DNA from: a virus
Length of the DNA: 23,968 nucleotides
Strand: one strand, 5' to 3'
Virus record (IMG/VR): IMGVR_UViG_3300043602_000038
Coordinates: 1 to 23,968 of that record
Both the position numbers and the translations under genes were made by a program. The notes below the pieces were generated by a model. That model had not been told where the DNA came from. It saw nothing but the letters and a program-made list of their open reading frames with translations, and did not search any database. Of the stretch, positions 6,826 to 12,462 are shown in pieces. Numbering within the stretch: the first letter of the stretch is position 1; each line of letters begins with the position of its first letter.

Positions 6826-7503
6826 ATGACAATCGGAGCATTTCGTAAGTCGGTGGGCAAGACGCTCACGGCGAAGACAGTGAAGACAGCATTGCGTGTC
6901 ACGTCGAGGAACACGCAGCGGACGCAGATCGCACAGGCGGCGGTAGCCCTGAAGGGCGATACGGGACGGCTGATTCAGAACATGGGTCAGTACCTGTTGG
7001 GTCTCCAGACCACGCAGGAGATGAAGGACGAGGCGTTTCAGACGCTTGGCGATATCGGTTATGACCTGACCGTTCTCGCACGGACCCTCAAGGTCAAGTT
7101 GCCATCCAGCACGAAGAAGTCCAAGCTGGTCGGAACCCGGTCGGCGGCTCTGTTGCAGTTCGACAGCCTGACGACGGATCTGTTGCGTCAGGTGGAAGTC
7201 AGCGTGTTCGTCAGCCCGAAGATGACGACTGTCAAGAAGATGGTCACGAACCCCAGCAAGGGTGGCGTCAAGGAAGAGCGGGACGTCGAGGTCGTGGACG
7301 CGGACGCCGACAAGGCGGCTGAGGCGGAACGCCAGACACAGATGAAGTCGTTCCTGTCTGGAGCCATCGACGTGTACTGGCGGCTGTGCTTTGACGTGAC
7401 GGGCAAGGCCCCGGCAGCGGTGCTGGATGCCAAGTTCGACCGGATGAAGGCGCAGTTCCCGAACGTCGAGTTCGAAGCCGAGAAGGAGACTGCTCAGGCG
7501 TAA
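6826..7503 (+). CDS. Hypothetical soluble protein
   Basis: 225 residues. ATG 6826 is preferred: the GGGAGAGG purine stretch is just upstream and the leader begins near 6768. The N-terminus is basic (RKSVGKTLTAKTVKTALRVTSRNTQRTQ). The middle is helical with Leu-rich stretches (MGQYLLGLQTT, LGDIGYDLTVLARTLKVKL), then an acidic linker (VEVVDADADKAAEAE) and a helical C-terminus (FLSGAIDVYWRLCFDVTGK). I see no catalytic motif, membrane span or zinc site. Its own promoter and position before another independently promoted gene suggest an abundant early or regulatory product, but I do not recognise the family. Confidence 0.75.
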   Translation: MTIGAFRKSVGKTLTAKTVKTALRVTSRNTQRTQIAQAAVALKGDTGRLIQNMGQYLLGLQTTQEMKDEAFQTLGDIGYDLTVLARTLKVKLPSSTKKSKLVGTRSAALLQFDSLTTDLLRQVEVSVFVSPKMTTVKKMVTNPSKGGVKEERDVEVVDADADKAAEAERQTQMKSFLSGAIDVYWRLCFDVTGKAPAAVLDAKFDRMKAQFPNVEFEAEKETAQA

Positions 7504-7512
7504 GCCGGGGCA

Positions 7513-7550
7513 GTTTCCCCTTGACAAATTCTGGGGAAACCGGGTAGACT
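7513..7550 (+). promoter_or_regulatory. Promoter overlapped by an 8-bp inverted repeat
   Basis: TTGACA at 7521-7526, 18-bp spacer, TAGACT at 7545-7550. The -35 is bracketed by a perfect inverted repeat, GTTTCCCC (7513-7520) and GGGGAAAC (7533-7540). There is no T-tract after the repeat, so an operator fits better than a terminator. It drives the gene at 7595. Confidence 0.65.
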
Positions 7551-7594
7551 TACAGCACGTTGATTTTGGCCCAAGAGGGGCAGAAGAGGAAAAC

Positions 7595-8392
7595 ATGTCA
7601 GAAGCAGAAGGGGCTGTGGCAACTGAGACCAAGCCCGAGACGGCAGTGATCGGGAAGAAGAAGGTCGAGAAGACCGGCAATCTCATCATGGACATTGCCC
7701 ATGAAGTGGAATTGCTCACGAAGACGAAGGCGCTCAACGAAGCGGAGCGGCTGGCCGAGAACATCGAGGTCAACTACTTCAAGATGGGCGGCATTCTCAA
7801 GCTCATCAACGACAACTCGTGGTTCGAAGGCTTCGAAGCGTTCGATGACTTCGTGGAAGAGAAGTACGGGTTTGCGTCACGCAAGGCGCGTTACCTGATC
7901 TCCATCTACGAGAACCTTGTCACCAAGATGATCCCATGGGAGAAGGTGGGACACCTCGGCTGGACCAAGCTCAAGGATCTGGCTCCCGTCATTACGCCGG
8001 AAACGGTGGATGAGTGGGTCGCCAAGGCCGAGAAGCTGACGGTCAAGGAGCTTCAGGCCATTCTCAAGCAGGAAGCTGGAGAAGGCACAGGCGACAAGAC
8101 CCAGAAGACCACGGAAGACGTGGTCAAGCTGACCTTCAAGCTGAAGGCGGATCAGGCGGATATCGTCGGTCAGGCGCTGGCGAAGGCCAAGGGCGAACTG
8201 CACACGGAATTTGACTCGGTCGCGTTGGAGAACATCGCGGCGGGTTACGTGGGTGGCACCACGGCGGTGGCGAAGCCGTTCAGCTTGGACGACGTGATCG
8301 AGGCCACGGGCTTCGAACCCTTGCTGAAGCGTGTTGCGGAACTGTTCCCGCAGTACGACATAACGGTCGCGTCCGTCGAGGCCGAAGCGTAA
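7595..8392 (+). CDS. Hypothetical protein, helical, possibly DNA-binding
   Basis: 265 residues; ATG 7595 with AGAGGAAAAC immediately upstream. After a disordered Glu/Lys-rich start, residues about 45-115 are helical. A block LINDNSWFEGFEAFDDFVEE followed by KYGFASRKARYLISIYENL and GHLGWTKLKDLAPVI resembles proteins in which a helix-turn-helix-like core regulates or binds DNA. I recall DUF3102- and ParB-like plasmid and phage proteins with this look, but the match is weak. A Lys/Glu linker (about 155-175) leads to a second alpha/beta domain. Codon third positions are strongly G/C. The dedicated promoter suggests high or regulated expression. Confidence 0.75.
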   Translation: MSEAEGAVATETKPETAVIGKKKVEKTGNLIMDIAHEVELLTKTKALNEAERLAENIEVNYFKMGGILKLINDNSWFEGFEAFDDFVEEKYGFASRKARYLISIYENLVTKMIPWEKVGHLGWTKLKDLAPVITPETVDEWVAKAEKLTVKELQAILKQEAGEGTGDKTQKTTEDVVKLTFKLKADQADIVGQALAKAKGELHTEFDSVALENIAAGYVGGTTAVAKPFSLDDVIEATGFEPLLKRVAELFPQYDITVASVEAEA

Positions 8393-8403
8393 GAACGCGG
8401 GAA

Positions 8404-8474
8404 ATTGCGGGTCGGAGTGGGCAAGTATGCCCGGTGGTGGAGTGGGGAACCGAACCATAAACTTCGACCCGCAA
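8404..8474 (+). other. Structured intergenic element with a 10-bp closing stem
   Basis: TTGCGGGTCG (8404-8413) and CGACCCGCAA (8465-8474) are perfect 10-base inverted copies enclosing 51 bases. Inside, GGGCA-AGTA-TGCCC forms a second short hairpin, and GGT/ACC pairs occur further on. It lies just after the gene ending at 8392 and just before the promoter-like region of the next. There is no T-run, so it is not a normal terminator. It has no T-arm or proper D-arm spacing, so I do not call a tRNA. A structured RNA or 3' mRNA element is possible. Confidence 0.45.
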
Positions 8475-8477
8475 TGA

Positions 8478-8506
8478 TTCTGCAACTGATTGCAACGTGA
8501 TAGACT
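8478..8506 (+). promoter_or_regulatory. Weak promoter containing TGCAA-N4-TTGCA copy 2
   Basis: TAGACT at 8501-8506 equals the -10 of two other promoters in this window. The corresponding -35 at 8478-8483 (TTCTGC) is poor. The inverted repeat TGCAA CTGA TTGCA (8481-8494) occupies the spacer, as would suit an activator or repressor. Predicted transcripts would start only a few bases before the ATG at 8519. Confidence 0.4.
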
Positions 8507-8518
8507 GTGCCACCTGAC

Positions 8519-8803
8519 ATGACATTGTGGTTCGTGTTCGGTGGTTTGTTCGTTATCCTCGGGTTTGTCGTTTTCTTTGGAGTCTTCACGATGGCGACAC
8601 TTGCTCAGGTGAATGCGTCTCTCCAAGCCCAGACCGAAGCCATTCAGGATCTGGAAGACCGTATCCCGCCCCCGGCAGCGGCCACCGAAGAAGACTTGAA
8701 CGCCGTGAAGGCTCAGATTGACCAGAACACGGCGTCAATCAACTCGATTTTGCCTGCCGCTGGCACACAGAGTGCTGATCGTGGCGACACTGAAAGACGT
8801 TAA
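8519..8803 (+). CDS. Small membrane-anchored coiled-coil protein
   Basis: 94 residues. Residues 3-24 (LWFVFGGLFVILGFVVFFGVF) are a strong transmembrane helix. Residues 25-90 are a Gln/Glu/Ala-rich coiled coil with a proline break (DLEDRIPPPAAATEEDL), presumably outside or along the membrane. The start at 8519 has no Shine-Dalgarno and would be nearly leaderless from the -10 at 8501. ATG 8591, with GGAG 9 bases upstream, would give a soluble coiled coil alone (MATLAQVNASLQ) that resembles the 29-residue peptide encoded at 8781. Both products may be made. A lysis-related role is possible by architecture only. Confidence 0.6.
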   Translation: MTLWFVFGGLFVILGFVVFFGVFTMATLAQVNASLQAQTEAIQDLEDRIPPPAAATEEDLNAVKAQIDQNTASINSILPAAGTQSADRGDTERR

Positions 8804-8870
8804 TCAGTCGTTGAAGGACCAAGAGAAAGCCATCAAGGAACTAGAAAAACGTCTCGGATGGAAACCGTAG
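8781..8870 (+). CDS. 29-residue coiled-coil peptide
   Basis: GTG 8781 to TAG 8870, overlapping the end of the previous gene by 23 bases in another frame. The product MATLKDVNQSLKDQEKAIKE... closely parallels the internal segment MATLAQVNASLQAQTEAIQD of the preceding protein, so the two are likely products of a local duplication. Heptad spacing of Leu/Ile/Val indicates a short coiled coil that could pair with its larger relative. The ribosome-binding site is weak. Confidence rests mainly on the similarity. Confidence 0.5.
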   Translation: MATLKDVNQSLKDQEKAIKELEKRLGWKP

Positions 8871-8872
8871 GT

Positions 8873-9082
8873 ATGCCAAAAGAACGCACAGCAGGGATGG
8901 TCGTCAGGCTAATGCTTGACAAGGGATTTGGCTTCATCAAAGGCGAAGACGGTAAGGAGTACTTCTTCCACCGGTCATCCACCGGCAACAACTGGGAACA
9001 GATGCAGGAATCGACACCTGTCACGTTCTCGCCCACCGAGGGGCCGAAGGGTCTCCGGGCTGAAGATGTTCGTCTCGTGTAA
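8873..9082 (+). CDS. Cold-shock-domain protein
   Basis: 69 residues, the normal length of CspA-type proteins. RNP1 is visible as KGFGFIKGEDG (residues 17-27) and the RNP2-like strand as EYFFHRSS; the C-terminus ends in the usual VTF...GPKGLRAEDVRLV strand pair. Such proteins bind single-stranded RNA or DNA and melt mRNA structure, often adjusting translation. ATG 8873 is preferred over 8858 because the family begins a few residues before the first strand. Phage-borne copies occur. It starts two bases after the 29-residue peptide gene ends, so the two are probably cotranscribed. Confidence 0.85.
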   Translation: MPKERTAGMVVRLMLDKGFGFIKGEDGKEYFFHRSSTGNNWEQMQESTPVTFSPTEGPKGLRAEDVRLV

Positions 9083-9096
9083 GGAAACATAGGGAC

Positions 9097-9125
9097 TTGA
9101 CAAACCGTTAGCACTGTGCCATAGT
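9097..9125 (+). promoter_or_regulatory. Sigma70-like promoter giving a near-leaderless mRNA
   Basis: TTGACA at 9097-9102, 17-bp spacer, CATAGT at 9120-9125. The spacer contains the small palindrome GCAC-T-GTGC. The next ATG (9136) begins only 10 bases after the -10, so the transcript would carry about four leader bases. No Shine-Dalgarno is present. Confidence 0.6.
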
Positions 9126-9135
9126 AGCGGCTCCC

Positions 9136-9495
9136 ATGTCTCCCCTTAGTCGTGAAGAAATTCTAGAAAATCTGGCGATGAATAAGGCAGCGGAACGCCT
9201 GACGGTCATCATGGGCCGCTTCAGACATGCCGGTGTCGATTCAGAAGACATTAAGGCCCTGAAGAGGGGCATTCTCGCGCTTCGGTCGTTTGGTTCACGG
9301 GATGAAGTGATCCTGAGACTCACCGATGCCGTGCTCGATGAGGTTGCAGAGAATTCATACAAAGAAGGCGGGTGGCGTGCTAGGATACGCGCCACTATCG
9401 TGAACGCTTTGTGTGGTCCACGACCTGAACTCTCCGAACGAGAAAAAATGATTGGAAATGATGCGAGTCCCAGACGCATCAGTAACGGTGCCTGA
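9136..9495 (+). CDS. Hypothetical protein, probably leaderless
   Basis: 119 residues, alpha-helical throughout (REEILENLAMNKAAERLTVIMGRF, then DIKALKRGILALRSFGSRDEVILRLTDAVLDEV), with a basic tail. No motif or membrane span is recognised. ATG 9136 is the first codon downstream of a promoter whose predicted start lies about four bases before it. The upstream bases (GCGGCTCCC) offer no ribosome-binding site, so leaderless translation is inferred. A helical regulator would fit, but the function is unknown. Confidence 0.65.
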   Translation: MSPLSREEILENLAMNKAAERLTVIMGRFRHAGVDSEDIKALKRGILALRSFGSRDEVILRLTDAVLDEVAENSYKEGGWRARIRATIVNALCGPRPELSEREKMIGNDASPRRISNGA

Positions 9496-9499
9496 CATT

Positions 9500-9527
9500 G
9501 TGTTGGTGTTGGGTCCGTCAACAACAC
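9500..9527 (+). other. Bulged hairpin before the PEP-CTERM gene
   Basis: GTGT (9500-9503) and TGTTG (9507-9511) pair with CAACA (9519-9523) and ACAC (9524-9527), giving nine base pairs with a three-base bulge. No T-run follows. It lies between the preceding stop and the ATG at 9552 and may act as a 3' end structure or as a leader element. Confidence 0.35.
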
Positions 9528-9551
9528 ATTCTGGGAGTAGGTTGGTAGATC

Positions 9552-10259
9552 ATGCGTAAGTTCGTAGGTATGCTTGCGTTGGCGATGGCGCTGTTCATGC
9601 CGCAAGTGGCGGGTGCAGCGACCATCACGTTTATGCAGTTCACCGAGGTGGTGTTCAACGCGCCGGTCACTCTCACGAATGACGGATCGGGGAACACGAC
9701 CATCACGGCGACCAACGTCTTGGTGGATGTGGGCTTGGACGAGAACTTCTGTCTCGATCCGGTGCTGTGCGGCGGGTTCGATGATACGCAGAACGTCACG
9801 TTCAACCTGAATGCCGCCAGCACGGGTGCTGCGGTGAACAACGGTGGCGTGATCAGTCAGGACTACGCGGGTACGTTTTCGTTCACGCAGGGTGGGATCA
9901 ATCTCTTGACCGTGACGTTCAGCGATGAACTGAGTGGTTCTGAGGATGGTTCCAATCCGGGCCTCAATGCGTCAGACCCGCCCGATACGTTCTCGGGCAC
10001 GTCGGACGTGCTGGACCCGGATCTGTTGGTTGCCCCGAGGGGCTTCGCGTTCAGCTTCTCGGCGTTCACCAGTGCTGGTGACGGTGGACTCGTGATCGTG
10101 AATAACTCGGTGGCGTCAGCGACGGCTGATATCTCGGGCACGCTCAATGCCAGTCCCTTGCAGGTTAGCGAAGTGCCAGAACCGGCTTCGCTGCTCCTGA
10201 TGGGGTCGGGTTTGGCGGCTATCGCGTCTCGCGTTCGTCGGCGTCGGAAGTCCAGCTAG
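9552..10259 (+). CDS. Secreted PEP-CTERM-anchored protein
   Basis: 235 residues. An N-terminal signal peptide (MRKFVGMLALAMALFMPQVAGA) is followed by a Thr/Asn/Ser/Gly-rich beta domain with few charges. The C-terminus (about 208-235) has the full PEP-CTERM tripartite signal: VPEPAS, a hydrophobic helix (LLLMGSGLAAIAS) and a basic RRRRK tail. In hosts with exosortase, this tag directs cleavage and surface or extracellular-matrix attachment. Two cysteines (FCLDPVLCGG) could form a disulfide. It depends on host sorting machinery, as no exosortase is present here. The gene stands apart between hairpins, like a cargo gene taken from a host. Family is confident; the biological role is unknown. Confidence 0.9.
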   Translation: MRKFVGMLALAMALFMPQVAGAATITFMQFTEVVFNAPVTLTNDGSGNTTITATNVLVDVGLDENFCLDPVLCGGFDDTQNVTFNLNAASTGAAVNNGGVISQDYAGTFSFTQGGINLLTVTFSDELSGSEDGSNPGLNASDPPDTFSGTSDVLDPDLLVAPRGFAFSFSAFTSAGDGGLVIVNNSVASATADISGTLNASPLQVSEVPEPASLLLMGSGLAAIASRVRRRRKSS

Positions 10260-10277
10260 ACCGGACTACCCTCTCGG

Positions 10278-10302
10278 TCACAGGTGCCGCACGCTCCTGT
10301 GA
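10278..10302 (+). other. Hairpin 1 of 3 after the PEP-CTERM gene
   Basis: TCACAGG (10278-10284) and CCTGTGA (10296-10302) form a perfect 7-bp stem, 11-base loop, starting 18 bases after the stop codon. There is no T-run after it. Confidence 0.45.
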
Positions 10303-10316
10303 GCAAGTCCTGTCTG

Positions 10317-10349
10317 GTCCCGAACAGGCGAGATTCGGGACAACTTTTC
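10317..10349 (+). terminator. Terminator-like hairpin 2, stem GTCCCGAA/TTCGGGAC
   Basis: A perfect 8-bp stem (10317-10324 with 10334-10341), nine-base loop, followed by AACTTTTCT. The T-rich tail suggests intrinsic termination of the PEP-CTERM transcript. An alternative stem, CCTGT (10309-10313) with ACAGG (10324-10328), would exclude it. Confidence 0.55.
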
Positions 10350-10353
10350 TCGT

Positions 10354-10387
10354 TCCCGAACGTGTCGAGAATTCGGGACAATTTTCT
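10354..10387 (+). terminator. Terminator-like hairpin 3, a near repeat of hairpin 2
   Basis: TCCCGAA (10354-10360) and TTCGGGA (10372-10378) form a 7-bp stem followed by CAATTTTCTG. The unit (TCCCGAAC...GAGA.TTCGGGACAA.TTTTCT) is a direct repeat of hairpin 2, so this is either a tandem terminator or a double binding site. Confidence 0.5.
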
Positions 10388-10404
10388 GATCAATGGAGTG
10401 AAAC

Positions 10405-10611
10405 GTGGCCGAACACCCGTATTCCACCGCACATACTGCGTGGGTGATGGAATGGCAGGAAAAGAAACATGCGTTGGGTTTGTGTTCCACCTGTGGCCAT
10501 CGTAAGACGCCCATCAATCCAAAGACTGGCCTGTCCATGTGGAAGTGTGATATTTGCCGTGCGAAGTACAATGAGTATCAGAGCAAACGGTATCAGCGGA
10601 GGAAGGCATGA
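10405..10611 (+). CDS. Small zinc-finger protein
   Basis: 68 residues. GTG 10405 is fixed by GGAG 6 bases upstream (10395-10398). Two CxxC knuckles are visible, LCSTCGHRK and WKCDICRAKY, spaced as in treble-clef or ribbon fingers, with a basic tail (YQSKRYQRRKA). Similar short proteins occur widely in phages. Nucleic acid binding is likely; the target is unknown. It lies 18 bases past hairpin 3, so it may depend on read-through or an unseen promoter. Confidence 0.7.
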   Translation: MAEHPYSTAHTAWVMEWQEKKHALGLCSTCGHRKTPINPKTGLSMWKCDICRAKYNEYQSKRYQRRKA

Positions 10612-11186
10612 TTGAAGACCTGACCGCGAAATTACGTTTGTTCCTGAGTGTGTCTGTGGAACCCGAGTCGTTGGCTCGGATTGAAGTGGATCAGGACTAC
10701 ATCGCTACGGCGAAGGGTCTGATTCTGCAAGCGGCCAATGAATTGGGGTCTATCGATGCCCTGATGGCGAGACGTCCAGCCCTCGATAAGCCGACACGGT
10801 ATGAGAACATTGCCCATGCCATCACAGTGGCTGGCCAGAAGACGGATGAGGTAGCGCGGCTGGAGGCTGACGTAGCACGGTTGGATTCGTCGCTCCGAGA
10901 GGTTCGTGAACGCAAGGACCAACGCATCACGGAACTGGTGCAGCAGTTGAGTCGGTGGAAGGACGAAATCACTGACATGGCGGTCGTGGATTGGTCACTG
11001 AGCGAAGCCAACAAAGACAATCCAAAGCAGATGGTGGCCGACATGATCGAGAACGCGGTCAGACAAGCTCTGGACCCTGCCATCTCGGCAGATGCCCAGA
11101 AGCTCATTGACCAAGGGATGCGAGTGAACCAGCGGGTGTGTGAGTGCGAAATCTACCAGACCTGCGAGGTGTGTAGGGCCACATGA
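10608..11186 (+). CDS. Hypothetical coiled-coil protein
   Basis: 192 residues, starting in an ATGA overlap with the zinc-finger gene; GGAGG is 5-8 bases upstream. Residues about 80-125 form a long coiled coil (DEVARLEADVARLDSSLREVRERKDQRITELVQQL written in heptads). The C-terminus has three closely spaced cysteines and a fourth (CECEIYQTCEVC), likely a metal site. No enzyme motif is visible. Coupling to the zinc-finger gene and the membrane winged-helix gene below suggests one operon. Confidence 0.7.
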   Translation: MIEDLTAKLRLFLSVSVEPESLARIEVDQDYIATAKGLILQAANELGSIDALMARRPALDKPTRYENIAHAITVAGQKTDEVARLEADVARLDSSLREVRERKDQRITELVQQLSRWKDEITDMAVVDWSLSEANKDNPKQMVADMIENAVRQALDPAISADAQKLIDQGMRVNQRVCECEIYQTCEVCRAT

Positions 11187-11506
11187 TCGGACGCTCTGAG
11201 CACTACATCGCTATCAACATCAGCATCGTTGTGCTGGTGGTTGTGGTCTTGGTGATCGTCGCCATTGTTCATCAGCGTCGTCGGTTCCAGCGAATCGATG
11301 CCGGTATTCTGGCTGTTCTGAAGGAGTCTCCGGGTCTATCCGCCCAGAACATTCGGGCGAGGTTGAGAGACGATAAGGGCCTGTATATCGGGTATCAAGC
11401 GATCTACGGACGCATGGAGATGCTTCACAAAAAGAAGAAAGTGACACGCTGGAATGTCCGCACAGGACAGTCAGGTGTCAACCAAAATCGCATCCTATAC
11501 AAGTGA
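11183..11506 (+). CDS. Membrane-tethered winged-helix protein
   Basis: 107 residues, ATGA overlap with the previous gene. Residues about 9-30 (IAINISIVVLVVVVLVIVAIV) are a single transmembrane helix followed by positive HQRRRFQR, implying a cytoplasmic C-terminus. Residues about 38-105 read as a winged helix: ILAVLKESPGLSAQNIRARL, the recognition-like helix YQAIYGRMEMLHKKKKV, and a beta wing TRWNVRTG. That resembles PadR/MarR-type DNA-binding modules. A membrane-anchored DNA-binding regulator is therefore inferred; this is unusual for a phage. The fold call is from pattern only. Confidence 0.65.
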   Translation: MIGRSEHYIAINISIVVLVVVVLVIVAIVHQRRRFQRIDAGILAVLKESPGLSAQNIRARLRDDKGLYIGYQAIYGRMEMLHKKKKVTRWNVRTGQSGVNQNRILYK

Positions 11507-11507
11507 T

Positions 11508-11537
11508 TTGACAGGACATTTGTCATCGTGCTACTAA
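11508..11537 (+). promoter_or_regulatory. Sigma70-like promoter with short leader
   Basis: TTGACA at 11508-11513, 18-bp spacer, TACTAA at 11532-11537 (weak). TGACA and TGTCA form a 5-bp inverted repeat across the -35 and spacer. Transcription would begin about four bases before ATG 11548. Confidence 0.5.
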
Positions 11538-11547
11538 CCATGACTTC

Positions 11548-11847
11548 ATGCCTTGCTGCCAAACCTGCGTGTTCTGGAAAAAGGATTGGGGCATCTGGGC
11601 GCATAATCGGTGGACAGGCCAGCATTTGGAGCGGGGCTGGTGTTTGTTTCGAAAGTTAGACCCACCCTTGGACATGCCTGCTACCGCCATTGCCTGTTTT
11701 CAATACCAGCAAGCCCCTGAACCACGAGAGGTATTCTATGCCCCCGGTGCCCAACCCATCGGCCCGACAGGAAGCCATCCAACGCATGTTGGAAGCTCTG
11801 AAAACACCAGTCAAGGATCTCAGCAAGTGGGAAGAAAACTTCCTTGA
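11548..11847 (+). CDS. Cys-rich small protein, near-leaderless
   Basis: 99 residues. The N-terminal 60 have a four- or five-cysteine pattern (CCQTC, GWC, IACFQY) followed by APEPRE, typical of small zinc- or iron-binding phage proteins. The last 35 residues are Pro/Gly/Ser-rich and overlap the next gene for 110 bases in another frame, so this tail may be an unstructured by-product. The start has no Shine-Dalgarno and lies about four bases after the predicted transcript start. ATG 11540 in another frame gives only 39 codons and is less likely. Confidence 0.6.
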   Translation: MPCCQTCVFWKKDWGIWAHNRWTGQHLERGWCLFRKLDPPLDMPATAIACFQYQQAPEPREVFYAPGAQPIGPTGSHPTHVGSSENTSQGSQQVGRKLP

Positions 11848-11938
11848 GTCGGTAACGGAGCAGTTCGAATCCCGTCATTCTCTGTCCGAACGCCAGTACG
11901 AAATCCTCGACAATCTCTACAGCGAAAAGACGGGGTAA
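11738..11938 (+). CDS. Small phage protein with LSxxExxFLESV/LSERQxxIL pattern
   Basis: 66 residues. ATG 11738 is set by GAGAGG about 7 bases upstream; an earlier in-frame ATG (11690) lacks such a site. The body (LSKWEENFLESVTEQF, then HSLSERQYEILDNLYSEK) is a two-helix pattern I know from many small phage proteins of unknown function. Its first 110 bases are also read in another frame by the preceding gene. Confidence 0.7.
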   Translation: MPPVPNPSARQEAIQRMLEALKTPVKDLSKWEENFLESVTEQFESRHSLSERQYEILDNLYSEKTG

Positions 11939-11940
11939 CC

Positions 11941-12270
11941 ATGCCTGACGTAGAGCTACCAGACGACGTTCGCAAGGAAATTCAGAAATACGCCGCAGAG
12001 AAGCAGATTTCCTACGAGTGGTTGGTCGATCTGTATCGACGTGGTTTCAACGCCAAGATTGGGGCCACTGGCCAGTTTCCCTTCGGGAAGATGCGACCGG
12101 ACGATCAGGGTGAACTAGCCATCGCCATGGGCACCGACGTCAAGAACGGTGTCGTCCGCATGGAGTTCGGAAAGCCTGTGGCATGGTTGGCTTTACCGGC
12201 CTCACAAGCACGTCAGCTTGCGAATCTGTTGCTGGAGAAAGCGGCAGAGTTGGAGAAGCATTTACACTGA
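11941..12270 (+). CDS. Hypothetical phage protein (FPFGK/GKPVAWL type)
   Basis: 109 residues, starting two bases after the previous stop. The N-terminal 35 residues form a helix pair (DDVRKEIQKYAAEKQISYEWLVDLYRR). The rest reads GQFPFGKMRPDDQGELAIAM and VRMEFGKPVAWLALPASQARQLANLLLEKA, a beta-helix pattern seen in widespread small phage proteins. No function is known to me. Translational coupling to the gene before is likely. Confidence 0.7.
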   Translation: MPDVELPDDVRKEIQKYAAEKQISYEWLVDLYRRGFNAKIGATGQFPFGKMRPDDQGELAIAMGTDVKNGVVRMEFGKPVAWLALPASQARQLANLLLEKAAELEKHLH

Positions 12271-12279
12271 GGTCGTCTT

Positions 12280-12462
12280 ATGCCCGAACAGATCAATACG
12301 AAACGGGTGGATGAATTGATTCGGACGCTCCGTAACGGCATGCCTACGGAGCAGGAGCGGGATGAGATTGCCGACAAGTTGCAGATCATGCGGAACGAGA
12401 TGCTGGAACTGCAACGTGTTCTTAACATGCTGCAAGAAGGTCTCCGACCACCACAGCCATGA
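12280..12462 (+). CDS. Small coiled-coil protein
   Basis: 60 residues, with GAGG about 10 bases before ATG 12280. Almost entirely helical and charged (TKRVDELIRTLRNGM, RDEIADKLQIMRNEMLELQRVLNML), consistent with a short coiled-coil homodimer. The stop overlaps the methylase start (ATGA). No functional motif is visible. Confidence 0.6.
   Translation: MPEQINTKRVDELIRTLRNGMPTEQERDEIADKLQIMRNEMLELQRVLNMLQEGLRPPQP

Noticed and set aside
6766-7773. Long minus-strand open frame of 335 codons
   Set aside because: It lies opposite two well-supported + genes with promoters and ribosome-binding sites, and the product is Leu/Arg/His-rich as expected for an antisense shadow of GC-rich codons.
8404-8474. 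Possible tRNA gene
   Set aside because: Length and closing stem look right, but there is no GTTC-type T-arm, the D-arm spacing is wrong and no anticodon stem can be drawn.
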